Origin: Phycisphaerae bacterium
GTDB lineage: Bacteria; Planctomycetota; Phycisphaerae; Phycisphaerales; UBA1924
Direction of reading: 5' to 3'
Length of the DNA: 48,815 nt
Assembly: GCA_030426605.1 (NCBI GenBank)
Contig: JAUHXM010000012.1
Coordinates: forward strand, 1-48,815
Position numbers and translations under genes: made by a program. Shown one piece after another: positions 1-8,822 of this stretch. The stretch's first letter is position 1, and the number at the start of each line of letters is the position of its first letter. The notes under the pieces are model-generated. The model made no database searches, was not told the origin of the DNA, and was given only the letters and a program-made list of their open reading frames with translations.

Positions 1-2511
1 CCCGATCGCGAGTCGCCGCTGGAGGAGCGACACGGACCCGCGCTTGGACTCGAGCACGATCTCGACCGCCCGGTCGAACATCGGGTCCTCCTGCGCCGCG
101 GCGAGCGAGGCGCTGGAGTTGTTCTTGGACTCGTAGATCCGCTCCTCGTCGTCGTCGCCCGAGCGGAGCTGCACGAGCTGGCGCTCGAAGCTGGGGCCCG
201 CGATGTCCTTGAGGAACCGCGTCACCTTGCGGATCTCGTGGTCGTCCACGAGGGTGCCCTGCGAGCGCATGAGCTTGTGCGAGCTTGGGTCCAGGAACAG
301 CATGTCGCCCATGCCCAGCAGCAGCTCGCCGCCCTTCTGGTCGAGGACGATCCGCGAGTCCATCCCGGACGCGACCTTGAACGCGATCCGGCACGGCATG
401 TTCGACTTGATCAGGCCCGTCACGACGTTCGCTTGAGGGCGCTGCGTCGCGAGAATGAGGTGGATGCCCACCGCGCGCGCCTTCTGGGCGATGCGGATGA
501 TCGAGCCCTCGACCTCCTTGTGCGTCATCATCAGGTCGGCCAGCTCGTCGATGATGAAGACCATGTAGGGCAGGCGGCGCGGGATGCGTGCCTTCTGGTC
601 ATCGGTGAGCTCCATCCGCCCGTCCGGGCCCACGGGTGTGAACCGGTCGAAGAGCTCTTCTTCGTCCAGCGCGTTGTAGCTCGCGATGTCGCGGCAGCCC
701 GCCTCGGCGAGCAGCTCGTACCGCTCGTCCATCTTGGTGACCGCCCACTCGAGGATCGCGGCGGCCTTGGCCATCTCCGTCACCACCGGGCACATCAGGT
801 GCGGGATGTCCTTGAACTGCGACATCTCGACCATCTTCGGATCGACCAGCACGAGCTTGAGCTCGTTGGGCTTCTTGGTGTACAGGAAGCTCATGATGAT
901 CGTGTTCATGCACACAGATTTGCCCGAGCCCGTCGTGCCCGCGATGAGCATGTGCGGCATCTTGGACAGGTCCGCGATGAGCGGGTCGCCCGCCGCGTCC
1001 TTGCCCAGGAACATCGGGAGGCGCATCTTCGCGAAGCGCTCGCGCTGGCCCATGAGCTCCTTGAGGCGCACGCGCTCTTTGGTCGGGTTGGGCACCTCGA
1101 CGCCGATCGTGTCGCGCCCCTCCATGTTTGACACCACGCGGATGTTGACCGCCTTGAGCGAACGCGCGAGGTCCGACGAGATCGCGTTGATCGCCGCGAC
1201 CTTCGTCCCCGGTGCCAGCCGGATGTGGTAGAGCGTGATCGCGGGCCCGGACTCGATGTCCACGACCTCGCCGTCGATGCGGAACTGAGCCAGCGCCGCC
1301 TCGAGCGCCTCGGCCTGCTCGCGGACCAATTCCTCGAGCTTCTCGTTGAACCCCTCCTCGGGCTCTTCGAGCAGGTCGAGCGTGGGGAACTTGTACCCCT
1401 CCAGGGACGCCGCGTTCTGCATCTCCTCAAGGTCCGCTTCGGTCGCGACGGACTTGGAGTCTTGGGCGAACCGGACGGGCAGCGCCGCGATCTTCTGCTT
1501 CAGCGCGTCGCGGTCGAAGACCTGCGGCGCCCCGACCTCGTCCTCTTCCTCGTCCTCGTATTCATCCTCGTACTCGTCGTCCTCTTCGTACTCCTCGTCG
1601 TCCTCGTATTCGTCTTCGTACTCGCCGTCCTCGGGCTCCCATTCCTCCTCGTCGCCGTCGAGGAGTTCCTCGTCGTCGTAGTCGTCCTCCGCGGGGACGA
1701 GCTCGACCTTGCGCTTGGGCTTGGCGACCTTGGTCTTCTTGGTCTTGCGGGACTCTTCGACAAGGGCTTCGTCGCCCAGGTCGTTGATCGCGATGCGCCG
1801 CAGCTTGGGTTTGGGGATGGTGAGCTTGGCGAGCATCGCCCGCAGGCCCCAGCCGGCCTCGGCGGACCGCCCCGCCGCGGACCCGACGGCCCGAGCCGCG
1901 TGCGACGCGCCGGACGCCGCGGGCACGATCGCGTACCAGATCGCCGCGGGGGCGCGCCAGACGAGCGAGTCTGCCGCGACGATCAGCCCGACGGCGAGCA
2001 TCACGAGCGCGACGAGGACCGTCCCGCCGACGTTGAGCCCCGGCACGAGCGCCGCGCCGAGCGCGAGCCCAGTGGTCCCGCCAGGCAGCCCGGGCAGGAT
2101 CCCGCCGTTGGGCCACCCGACGTGGGCGAGCGTGGAGGCGGACACCGCGATGAGCACCACGCCGATCGTGCGGATGATGGGCTGGTTGAGCCCGCGCCCG
2201 AGCGCGGTGGAGAGCAAGGCACCCGCCGCGAAGAGCATCGGGATGGCCACGCCGATGCCCAGCAGGCGCAGGGCGCCGTACGCCGTGTGGGCCCCGATCG
2301 ACCCCGCCCAGTTCGCCGGCGGGTCGTTGGGCGGCCACGCCGCATGCGACGGGGCGTCCGCCAGATCGAAGCTGAGGAGGCTGATCAGGAAAAACACCCA
2401 GACCCCGGCGAGCCCGAGCCAGACGAGGGCACGCCCGACGGGCCACCCCTCCTCGTAGTACTCGTCCTCGTCAGACACCCGGTACGGCTTGGTGGAAGTC
2501 TTCTTGGCCAT
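1..2511 (-). CDS. ftsK: FtsK/SpoIIIE DNA translocase, C-terminus beyond left edge
   Basis: Membrane-anchored ATPase that pumps double-stranded DNA during chromosome segregation at division. The frame stays open from an ATG at 2511 to the window edge, giving about 837 visible residues. The N-terminal ~220 residues hold several hydrophobic helices. Residues ~275-325 form an extremely acidic, tyrosine-containing linker, followed by the FtsK alpha/beta domain. The Walker A is AGTTGSGKSVC (Lys ~531) and the Walker B region reads LKLVLVDPKMVEMS. The motor C-terminus and the gamma domain, if present, lie outside the window. No Shine-Dalgarno sequence is seen before the start. YifB is divergent, 106 nt away. 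The family call is secure, but paralogue identity (FtsK versus SpoIIIE) cannot be settled here. Confidence 0.93.
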   Translation of the reverse strand, partial: MAKKTSTKPYRVSDEDEYYEEGWPVGRALVWLGLAGVWVFFLISLLSFDLADAPSHAAWPPNDPPANWAGSIGAHTAYGALRLLGIGVAIPMLFAAGALLSTALGRGLNQPIIRTIGVVLIAVSASTLAHVGWPNGGILPGLPGGTTGLALGAALVPGLNVGGTVLVALVMLAVGLIVAADSLVWRAPAAIWYAIVPAASGASHAARAVGSAAGRSAEAGWGLRAMLAKLTIPKPKLRRIAINDLGDEALVEESRKTKKTKVAKPKRKVELVPAEDDYDDEELLDGDEEEWEPEDGEYEDEYEDDEEYEEDDEYEDEYEDEEEDEVGAPQVFDRDALKQKIAALPVRFAQDSKSVATEADLEEMQNAASLEGYKFPTLDLLEEPEEGFNEKLEELVREQAEALEAALAQFRIDGEVVDIESGPAITLYHIRLAPGTKVAAINAISSDLARSLKAVNIRVVSNMEGRDTIGVEVPNPTKERVRLKELMGQRERFAKMRLPMFLGKDAAGDPLIADLSKMPHMLIAGTTGSGKSVCMNTIIMSFLYTKKPNELKLVLVDPKMVEMSQFKDIPHLMCPVVTEMAKAAAILEWAVTKMDERYELLAEAGCRDIASYNALDEEELFDRFTPVGPDGRMELTDDQKARIPRRLPYMVFIIDELADLMMTHKEVEGSIIRIAQKARAVGIHLILATQRPQANVVTGLIKSNMPCRIAFKVASGMDSRIVLDQKGGELLLGMGDMLFLDPSSHKLMRSQGTLVDDHEIRKVTRFLKDIAGPSFERQLVQLRSGDDDEERIYESKNNSSASLAAAQEDPMFDRAVEIVLESKRGSVSLLQRRLAIG

Positions 2512-2581
2512 CGCCGGGTTGATCGGCGAAAGCCCCGCGAATGCGGGAAATTCGGGCGATGGGGCGTGCCGTCAGGCCTCG

Positions 2582-2609
2582 TTGCCGGAAGCAATTTGTT
2601 TGGTATCAT
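2582..2609 (+). promoter_or_regulatory. Candidate promoter of the YifB gene (leaderless)
   Basis: A -35-like TTGCCG (2582-2587), a 16-bp spacer and a -10-like TATCAT (2604-2609) end 8 nt before the ATG at 2618. Initiation at the usual distance would fall on or next to the start codon, leaving no room for a ribosome binding site. Assigned by eye. Confidence 0.5.
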
Positions 2610-2617
2610 TTGGGGAG

Positions 2618-4168
2618 ATGGTCACTCGGGTCCACAGCGCGCTGATCGAGGGCATCGATGCCCGCCCCGTCGAGGTGGAGGTGGACCTCGACGACCGGGG
2701 GCTCGCGAAGGAGACGGTGGTCGGGCTGCCCGACACGGCGGTCCGCGAATCCCTCGATCGGGTGAAAGCCGCGATGGGCAACGCGGGGTACCCCTTCCCG
2801 CCGGGCAAGGTGCTCATCAACCTCGCGCCGGCGGATGTGCGCAAAGAGGGCCCGATGTACGACCTGCCCGTCGCGGCGGGGCTGCTTCTCGCGCAAGGTG
2901 TTGTCATTCCTCAGGTTGGCGAGCACACCTCCGGGCTCGACCCGCGATCCGCGGTGATGGCGGGCGAGCTCGCGCTCGACGGGCGCGTCCGCCCGATCAA
3001 GGGGGCGCTCGCGATCGCGGACATGGCGCGCCGGCGCGGGTTCACAACGCTGATCGTGCCCGCTGTGAACGCGGCGGAGGCCGCGGTCGTCGAGGGGATC
3101 GATGTCATCGGCGTGTCCACCCTGAGCGAGGTGGTGGGGGTGCTCTCGGGCGCGCTCGACATCGAGCCCCACCCGCCGGTGGACGTCGCGTCGCTGATCG
3201 CGTCGTCGCAGGCGGAGGTCGATTTCGCCGACGTGCGCGGGCAGGAGGGCGTGAAGCGTGCGATCGTCATCGCGGCGTCGGGCTCGCACAACCTGCTGAT
3301 GGTCGGGCCGGCCGGCACGGGCAAGACGATGATGGCCAAGGCGCTGCCCGGCATCCTGCCCCCGCTGACGCCGACCGAAGCGATCGAGACGACGCGGGTG
3401 TACTCGGCCGGCGGGATGCTCGACGCCGAGCAGGGGATCGTGGCGGTGCGCCCGGTGCGCTCGCCGCACCACACCGCGAGCGCGCCGGCGGTCGTGGGGG
3501 GTGGGATCGTCCCCCGCCCGGGAGAGATTTCCCTGGCCCACCACGGCGTGCTGTTCCTCGACGAACTGCCCGAGTTTCCCAGGCCCGTGCTCGAGACGCT
3601 CCGCCAGCCGCTCGAGGACGACGTGGTCACGATCGCGCGCGCGGCGGGGACGGTGCGGTTCCCCGCGCGGTTCATGCTCGTCGCTGCGATGAACCCGAGC
3701 CCCAAGGGCGGCGCCTCGCCCGGGGCCGCGGGCAAACGCGAGGTCGAGCGGTACCTGGGCCGGCTGTCGGGCCCGCTGTTGGACCGGGTGGACATCCACG
3801 TCGAAGCGCCCGCGGTGAAATTCGAGGAGTTGCGTTCGGGCCCGAAGGGCGAGTCGAGCGCGGACATGCGCGCCCAGGTGCTGCGTGCCCGGTCGATCGC
3901 CCGGGAGCGCCAGGGGGAGGACCGCCCGAACGCGCGGCTGACGGGGCGTCAGCTCGACCGGTGGGCGCCGCTGGACGAGCCCGCTGAGGCGCTGCTGGGT
4001 CAGGCGATCAGCGAGCTCGGGCTCAGCGCCCGGGCGTACGACAAGATCCGGCGTGTGGCGCGCACGATCGCGGATCTGGACACGTCGCGCGAAGACCACG
4101 CGGCGCCCCTCACGAGCGCCCACATCGCCGAGGCGGTGGGGTACCGCCTGCTCGACCGGCGGGTGTGA
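2618..4168 (+). CDS. YifB/ComM family Mg-chelatase-like AAA+ ATPase
   Basis: 516-residue ComM/YifB protein, the usual family length; studied ComM members are helicases promoting branch migration during natural transformation. The N-terminal ChlI-type domain (about 1-170, beginning MVTRVHSALIEGIDA) is typical. The central AAA+ core has Walker A GPAGTGKT (Lys ~236), Walker B HHGVLFLDELPEF and the family motif MLVAAMNPSPKG. The C-terminal Mg-chelatase domain ends near VGYRLLDRR. I chose the ATG at 2618 because it gives the canonical N-terminus; a longer in-frame start at 2489 overlaps ftsK and has no support. Many bacteria carry this gene without known competence, so involvement in transformation is inference. 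Confidence 0.93.
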   Translation: MVTRVHSALIEGIDARPVEVEVDLDDRGLAKETVVGLPDTAVRESLDRVKAAMGNAGYPFPPGKVLINLAPADVRKEGPMYDLPVAAGLLLAQGVVIPQVGEHTSGLDPRSAVMAGELALDGRVRPIKGALAIADMARRRGFTTLIVPAVNAAEAAVVEGIDVIGVSTLSEVVGVLSGALDIEPHPPVDVASLIASSQAEVDFADVRGQEGVKRAIVIAASGSHNLLMVGPAGTGKTMMAKALPGILPPLTPTEAIETTRVYSAGGMLDAEQGIVAVRPVRSPHHTASAPAVVGGGIVPRPGEISLAHHGVLFLDELPEFPRPVLETLRQPLEDDVVTIARAAGTVRFPARFMLVAAMNPSPKGGASPGAAGKREVERYLGRLSGPLLDRVDIHVEAPAVKFEELRSGPKGESSADMRAQVLRARSIARERQGEDRPNARLTGRQLDRWAPLDEPAEALLGQAISELGLSARAYDKIRRVARTIADLDTSREDHAAPLTSAHIAEAVGYRLLDRRV

Positions 4169-4201
4169 GCGTGCGGTACGCTGTGTCCGAGGAGGCCGAT
4201 C

Positions 4202-4552
4202 ATGCCCGACCCGAGTGTGCACGCGTGGGAATCGCTGCCGACGGACACGCCGATGCCCGGCATCGAGCGCCAGCGGGTGGTCGGCGAGCGGGCGATGGTC
4301 TCGAGGGTCGTGCTCGAGGCAGGCGTGGTGGTGCCGCCGCACCGGCATGAGAATGAGCAGATCGCGATCGTGGTCTCGGGGCGGATGCGGTTCACGCTGG
4401 GTGAGGCGTCCGATCGGGTCGTGGAGGTCGGCGCGGGCGAGGTGCTGCTGCTTCCCGGCTGCGAGCTCCATGGCGCCGAGGCGCTCGAGACGAGCGTGGT
4501 CATCGATGTGTTCGCCCCGCCGAGCGAGACGACGGGCATCGACCGGGGGTGA
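4202..4552 (+). CDS. Small cupin-domain protein
   Basis: 116-residue single-domain cupin. Cupin motif 1 is visible as PPHRHENEQIAIVVSGRMRF, with the two His and the Glu that normally bind a metal. Motif 2 is G-E-V-L-L-L-P-G-C-E-L-H-G. A strong GGAGG lies 6 nt upstream of the ATG, and the gene begins 33 nt after yifB, so it may be read from it. A TACGCT hexamer at 4177-4182 could also serve as its own -10. Small cupins of this type include sugar-binding, oxygenase and storage proteins; nothing here identifies the substrate. Confidence 0.85.
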   Translation: MPDPSVHAWESLPTDTPMPGIERQRVVGERAMVSRVVLEAGVVVPPHRHENEQIAIVVSGRMRFTLGEASDRVVEVGAGEVLLLPGCELHGAEALETSVVIDVFAPPSETTGIDRG

Positions 4553-4626
4553 GCGGGGTTTCCCGGGTCGGGGTCGGCTGGTAGTCTGTGGGCTTCCAAC
4601 CCCCTTTCTGCTGAGGGAGCCACCAG

Positions 4627-6624
4627 ATGCGTTCGATCCTTGCCGTGAGCGCGCTGAGCGCGTGTGTGATCCTGCCCGCGTGCTCGTCGAATCATTCCTC
4701 GAACGACAACCGCCGGGCGAGCCTCGGCGCGGTGGACGCGGACTATCGGCGCACCGCGGGCGACGACGCGGAGAACGTGTTTGACCCGATCGACCTGCCC
4801 ACGGCCAACGAGCGCCGTCTCGGGTCGGGCGCACCCGGGCCGGATTACTGGCAGCAGCGCGTCGATTACGTCATCGACTGCGAGCTCGATGCGGAGAGCA
4901 AGCGGCTCGACGCCGAGATGAAGGTGACGTACACCAACAACTCGCCGCACGAGCTGGAGTACATGTGGGTCCAGCTCGAGCAGAACCTGTTCCGCCAGGA
5001 CTCGCTGGGAACCCGGTCGCGCGGGCGGGGCGTCATGCGGGCGCTCGCCGAGGGCTTTGACGGCGGGTATGACATCACGGCCCTCACGCACGACGACGAT
5101 GACCTTGAGTTCACGGTCTACGACACGCTGGCGCGCGTTGAGCTGCCCGACCCGATCGGGCCGGGCGAGGTCTTCGAGTTCGAGCTTGGCTTCGCGTTCG
5201 ACATGCCGCCGCACCTTCGGCGGATGGGGTCCGAGGAGGTCGAGCAGGGGACGATCTTCGAGTATGCCCAGTGGTTCCCGCACGTGTGCAACTACGACGA
5301 CGTGAACGGGTGGAACACGCTGCCCTACCTCGGTTCGGGCGAGTTCTACACGAACTTTGGTGACTACGAGGTGAACATCAAGGTGCCGCGCGAGCACATT
5401 GTCGCGGCGACGGGCGTGCTGCAGAACCCCTACGAGGTGCTGACCGCCGAGCAGCGCGAGCGTCTCGAGCTTGCGCTCGCGTCCGACGAGACGCTCGTCA
5501 TCATCGAGCCGGAGCGTGTTGGCACCGAGGACATCCGCCCCGCGGGCGAGGGGCCGCTCACGTGGCGGTTCAAGGCGGAGAACGTCCGCACGTTCGCCTG
5601 GGCGAGTTCGGACGCGTTCATCTGGGACGCCTGCGGCGCCGACGTGACGGACCTGGACGGGACCGAGCGGCGCGTCATGTGCCAGTCGCTCTACCCGAAG
5701 GAGGCGGAGAGCTGGTACTGGAACGACGACTCGCGCGGGTCCACGCAGGTGATCAAGCACTCGATCGAGCACTACTCCGAGTGGCTGTACCCGTACCCCT
5801 ACCCGATCATGAGCAACATCAACGGGCCCGAGGGCGGCATGGAGTACCCCATGATCATCTTCTGCGGCTCGCGCACGAACGACCGCGGGATGGTCGGCGT
5901 GACGGACCACGAGGTCGGGCACAACTGGTACCCGATGCTGGTCAACACGGACGAACGCCGGTACATGTGGCAGGACGAGGGCTTCAACTCGTTCATCAAC
6001 CTGTACTCGATGGCGGATTGGTACGAGCGCGACGTGGATGTCTCGCGGGCGATCCGCCAGGAGCTGTCGATCGCGACGGCGGACCGTCGCCAGCGGATCA
6101 ACGTCCCTCCGGACCGTCAGTGGTCGCGGTGGATCGGGAGCCTGAACTACCGCAAGACGTCGCTGGCGCTTTATCTGTTGCGCGAGGTGGTGCTCGGGCC
6201 CGATCGGTTCGACACGGCGTTCCGGGCGTACACCCACCGGTGGGCGTTCAAGCACCCCCAGCCGGCGGACTTCTTCCGCTGCATGGAAGACGCCGCGGGG
6301 GCTGACCTCGCGTGGTTCTGGCGCTCGTGGTTCCTGTCCGACCGGGTGCTCGACCAGGGCGTGCGCCTGCACAGCGTGGACGACGACGCCGTCACGATCG
6401 ACTTGATCAACTCGGGTGGGATGGTCATGCCCGCGACGGTTCGGGTTGAGTTCGCCGATGGTTCGTCGGTGGACAAGACGCTGCCTGTCGAGATCTGGTC
6501 TTCGACCGACTTGTGGCGTGTGCGACTCGACACCGAAGGCAAGCGGCCGGTGCAGATCAGAATCGATCCGGATCAACAGCTGCCCGATATCAACACCGAC
6601 GACAATTCGGTGTCCGTCGGGTGA
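4627..6624 (+). CDS. M1-family (aminopeptidase N-like) metallopeptidase lipoprotein
   Basis: 665-residue exported zinc peptidase. The signal peptide ends in a lipobox (VILPAC/SS), so the mature protein should be lipid-anchored at Cys19. The M1 substrate motif appears as GGMEYP (about residue 403). The zinc site is HEVGH (His428, His432) followed 18 residues later by Glu451 in WQDEGFN, the exact HExxH-x18-E spacing of gluzincin M1 enzymes. The N-terminal part is a beta-rich domain and the last ~90 residues a small beta domain. It lacks the large C-terminal helical domain of E. coli PepN. A TAGTCT -10-like box and a GAGGG site precede the start. Likely role: degrading peptides outside the cytoplasm; substrate unknown. 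Confidence 0.92.
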   Translation: MRSILAVSALSACVILPACSSNHSSNDNRRASLGAVDADYRRTAGDDAENVFDPIDLPTANERRLGSGAPGPDYWQQRVDYVIDCELDAESKRLDAEMKVTYTNNSPHELEYMWVQLEQNLFRQDSLGTRSRGRGVMRALAEGFDGGYDITALTHDDDDLEFTVYDTLARVELPDPIGPGEVFEFELGFAFDMPPHLRRMGSEEVEQGTIFEYAQWFPHVCNYDDVNGWNTLPYLGSGEFYTNFGDYEVNIKVPREHIVAATGVLQNPYEVLTAEQRERLELALASDETLVIIEPERVGTEDIRPAGEGPLTWRFKAENVRTFAWASSDAFIWDACGADVTDLDGTERRVMCQSLYPKEAESWYWNDDSRGSTQVIKHSIEHYSEWLYPYPYPIMSNINGPEGGMEYPMIIFCGSRTNDRGMVGVTDHEVGHNWYPMLVNTDERRYMWQDEGFNSFINLYSMADWYERDVDVSRAIRQELSIATADRRQRINVPPDRQWSRWIGSLNYRKTSLALYLLREVVLGPDRFDTAFRAYTHRWAFKHPQPADFFRCMEDAAGADLAWFWRSWFLSDRVLDQGVRLHSVDDDAVTIDLINSGGMVMPATVRVEFADGSSVDKTLPVEIWSSTDLWRVRLDTEGKRPVQIRIDPDQQLPDINTDDNSVSVG

Positions 6625-6638
6625 TCGGGCGCGATTTC

Positions 6639-6663
6639 GCACGTTGACATGATGTCAATGTGC
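6639..6663. promoter_or_regulatory. 25-bp near-perfect palindrome, candidate TetR operator
   Basis: The core TTGACATGATGTCAA is a perfect inverted repeat centred on 6651. Including flanks, 11 of 12 pairs match over 25 bp, with only 6643/6659 mismatched. It lies 14 nt after the peptidase stop and 185 nt before the TetR start. It contains a consensus -35 hexamer TTGACA (6644-6649), but no good -10 follows at 16-18 bp. Size and symmetry fit a TetR-dimer operator; binding is inferred. Confidence 0.6.
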
Positions 6664-6848
6664 CCACCGGGCTGTAGGTCTCTGTATGTTCTGAGGATGG
6701 TACATCCGCGGGCTGGGAACCGGCGGGATCTGGGATGCCTGGTGTCGTGTCGCGCGATGCGGGGCGCGGGAGAGAACCGCTGTATTTGCAGCATCCGCGG
6801 GGCCGGCGATCATGAGTTTGCCATCGCCCGCGCAAGGCGTGCGTTGTC

Positions 6849-7589
6849 ATGAGTGAGATCGACAGTCGAAACAAACGATTCGAGGAGCGCGACCAAGAGC
6901 TCATCCGCATCGCGGAGCTCGTGATCGCCGAGCACGGCGTGCACGGGCTGAGCATCGACAAGATCGCGGCGCGGTTCGATTACTCGCGGCCGACGATCTA
7001 TCAGCACTTCGGGAACAAGGCGGACGTGGTGTGCGCCGTGGCGACGGAAGTGCTCAGGAGACAATGGCGGGCCAGCGAGTACGCGATCGCCCGCGCGCAG
7101 AACTCGCGGGAGCGGATCGCCGCGGTCGTGGTCGCCTTCAGCGCGGTGTCCCGGTATTGCCCGTCGCTGACGGCGTTGTCCGTGATCCTCCACGACCGCG
7201 TCATGATCGAGCAGGTCGGCGAGAAGCGGCTCGAGCGGCTGACCAGCCTGCGTCGCGATGGGTACGAGCGGGCGTCGGAGATCGTGCTCGAGGCGATGGA
7301 GGCGGGCGACCTCCCTCGGCACGAGGACGTCGCGTCCGTGATCCTGCCCGTCTGGGCCTTCATGGTTGGAAGCTCTGCGGCGTTCGCCGATTCACTCTCG
7401 GACTGGCGAGAACGCACAGACGACCTCGTGCTTTCGTTCTACCGAGGATTGCAAGCCCTGCTCAACGGTGTCGGGTGGCAACCGATCCAGACCCCCGAGG
7501 TCGCCCTCGCGGCAAAGGCGAAGATCGCCGGATGGGTGAACGAGCAGATCGAGGCGGACTTCGAGGAATGCCTCCGCGTCGTTGGCTGA
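6849..7589 (+). CDS. TetR/AcrR family transcriptional regulator
   Basis: 246 residues. The N-terminal TetR DNA-binding domain spans about residues 14-62: the start RDQELIRIAELVIAEHG, then the helix-turn-helix LSIDKIAARFDYSRPTIYQHF, split here only as its recognition end YSRPTIYQHFGNKADVV. The C-terminal ~170 residues are helical and should bind an unknown ligand. The 25-bp palindrome at 6639-6663 is a plausible own operator. A 14-codon reading frame starting at 6811 overlaps the start region, but I give it no function. No obvious target operon adjoins: the upstream peptidase is codirectional and the downstream pgsA convergent. Confidence 0.9.
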   Translation: MSEIDSRNKRFEERDQELIRIAELVIAEHGVHGLSIDKIAARFDYSRPTIYQHFGNKADVVCAVATEVLRRQWRASEYAIARAQNSRERIAAVVVAFSAVSRYCPSLTALSVILHDRVMIEQVGEKRLERLTSLRRDGYERASEIVLEAMEAGDLPRHEDVASVILPVWAFMVGSSAAFADSLSDWRERTDDLVLSFYRGLQALLNGVGWQPIQTPEVALAAKAKIAGWVNEQIEADFEECLRVVG

Positions 7590-7720
7590 TCCAAACGCAT
7601 TGTCCGAATTTGACGGTTTGTCAGGCGCGCGGTATCTTGCCGGCGGGCGGGCCCGTTCGGATGTCCTTCAATTCGCTTCTCTCCAGATCCCGTCCGCGTT
7701 GCGGGCGGGGTCGACACCCC

Positions 7721-7752
7721 ATGAGAGCCCCGGTGTGTATCGGGGTTCTCAT
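7721..7752. terminator. Bidirectional hairpin terminator between tetR and pgsA
   Basis: Arms ATGAGAGCCCCG (7721-7732) and CGGGGTTCTCAT (7741-7752) pair over 12 bp with one G-U, around an 8-nt loop. A second hairpin (7689-7697 with 7701-7709, 9 bp, one G-U) lies just before it. The pair sits between convergent gene ends. There is no clear U-tract, as is common in very GC-rich genomes. Confidence 0.65.
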
Positions 7753-7772
7753 TATGCGCGGAGGTCGCGTGT

Positions 7773-8636
7773 TCAGCGGGGCTTGGTGCGCTTCGAGCCC
7801 GCCCGCGTTGGCGGGCCGGGCCGCGAGCGTTTGCGCACGTTCGTGACCGGGATCTCGACCCGGTCGGAGACCTGCCCGAGCTTGGGCTTCGGGCGTGGCG
7901 TCCGGGGCGGGGGGGGCTTGATCCGCCCGGTGCCCGCGAGGTACGCCTTGTGCACATACGGCCAGGCGGACGCCGCCGAGATCGCCGTCACCCCCCAGGC
8001 GATCGCGAGCACCCACAGCCGTCCCGCGTCGCCCGACCGGACCGGGACCACCGCGACGAGGACGATGAGCAGCGGCACCGCGACCGACTGGGCGATCATC
8101 TTGATCTTCCCGATCCGGGCGGCGGAGAAGTCGAACCCCTCCGCCTCGTACATCCCCCGGATGGAGGTGACGAGCATCTCTCGGGTCAGGATCACGATGA
8201 CCATCCACGCGTCGATCCCCGACAGCTGGTACGTCCCCCCGGCGGGGTGTTGGGCGGTAAAGGTCGGTCCTGCGAGGAGCACGAACCCGCCCAGCACCAA
8301 GACTTTGTCGGCGAGCGGGTCCATGATCCGGCCCAGCCGCGACTCGACCCCCCAGAGCCGGGAGAGCTGCCCGTCCAGCGCGTCCGTGAGGGCGGCGAGG
8401 GCAAAGACGAGGGCCGCGACAATGAGAAGCGACGTCGATTGGTCGAGGAGGACCGAGATGCGGTCCGCCGTGGGGTCGGTCGCGACGGCGGGGTGCCCGG
8501 TCGAGAGGAGTGCCACGAAGACGCCCGCGAGCACGAACCGGGAGGCCGTCAGCGCGTTGGGGATGTGCCGGCGGATGTCGTCGGCGGGCGCGGGGGCACT
8601 CTGGGCGGTCGCGGTCACGCGCGGATGGTACGACAT
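7773..8636 (-). CDS. pgsA: CDP-diacylglycerol-glycerol-3-phosphate phosphatidyltransferase
   Basis: Integral membrane CDP-alcohol phosphatidyltransferase. PgsA makes phosphatidylglycerol phosphate, the committed step to phosphatidylglycerol. The family motif is visible as DALDGQLSRLWGVESRLG followed by RIMDPLADK, giving DG, SR, G, D and D in order. The usual Ala before Arg is Ser, a mild variation. Several hydrophobic helices surround it and the last ~55 residues form a basic, proline-rich cytoplasmic tail. I use the ATG at 8636 (MSYHPR); a GTG at 8708 would add 24 residues of poor character. PgpA, the next enzyme, is encoded at 27.3 kb. Other CDP-alcohol transferases are possible, but the NALTASRF...DPLADK pattern favours PgsA. 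Confidence 0.87.
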   Translation of the reverse strand: MSYHPRVTATAQSAPAPADDIRRHIPNALTASRFVLAGVFVALLSTGHPAVATDPTADRISVLLDQSTSLLIVAALVFALAALTDALDGQLSRLWGVESRLGRIMDPLADKVLVLGGFVLLAGPTFTAQHPAGGTYQLSGIDAWMVIVILTREMLVTSIRGMYEAEGFDFSAARIGKIKMIAQSVAVPLLIVLVAVVPVRSGDAGRLWVLAIAWGVTAISAASAWPYVHKAYLAGTGRIKPPPPRTPRPKPKLGQVSDRVEIPVTNVRKRSRPGPPTRAGSKRTKPR

Positions 8637-8822
8637 GCCTCGCCCGGCCGTTGTGGAAACCCCCGCGGGTTGAAGGGTTCGCGGGGCGGATCTATCCTCC
8701 ACGCCCACGCCCGACCCGCTCGTGGCGGGGTGTGAGCTTCATCGCGCGGCGTGGCGTGCGATCCCGAACATCGCCTGGGGGCGCGCCGGCGTCTCTGGGC
8801 TTCAAGAAGTTGCAGGCGGCCG

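Noticed and set aside
1500-1763. Low-complexity frames within the acidic FtsK region read as separate small proteins
   Set aside because: They are other-frame readings of the GAG/GAC/TAC codon run in ftsK.
1225-3987. Long plus-strand frame spanning ftsK and yifB
   Set aside because: It crosses two real genes in other frames and its translation is low-complexity; FtsK and YifB motifs are unmistakable.
4000-6642. Very long open frame antisense to the M1 peptidase; similar antisense frames at 2606-4834, 9841-12474, 31275-33698 and 45129-48020
   Set aside because: All lie opposite well-identified genes, are rich in Arg, His and Asp, and match no family. GC-rich codon bias removes stop codons from the opposite strand.
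6811-6855. 14-codon frame overlapping the tetR start as a leader peptide
   Set aside because: No ribosome binding site or attenuator structure supports it; such short frames are common by chance.
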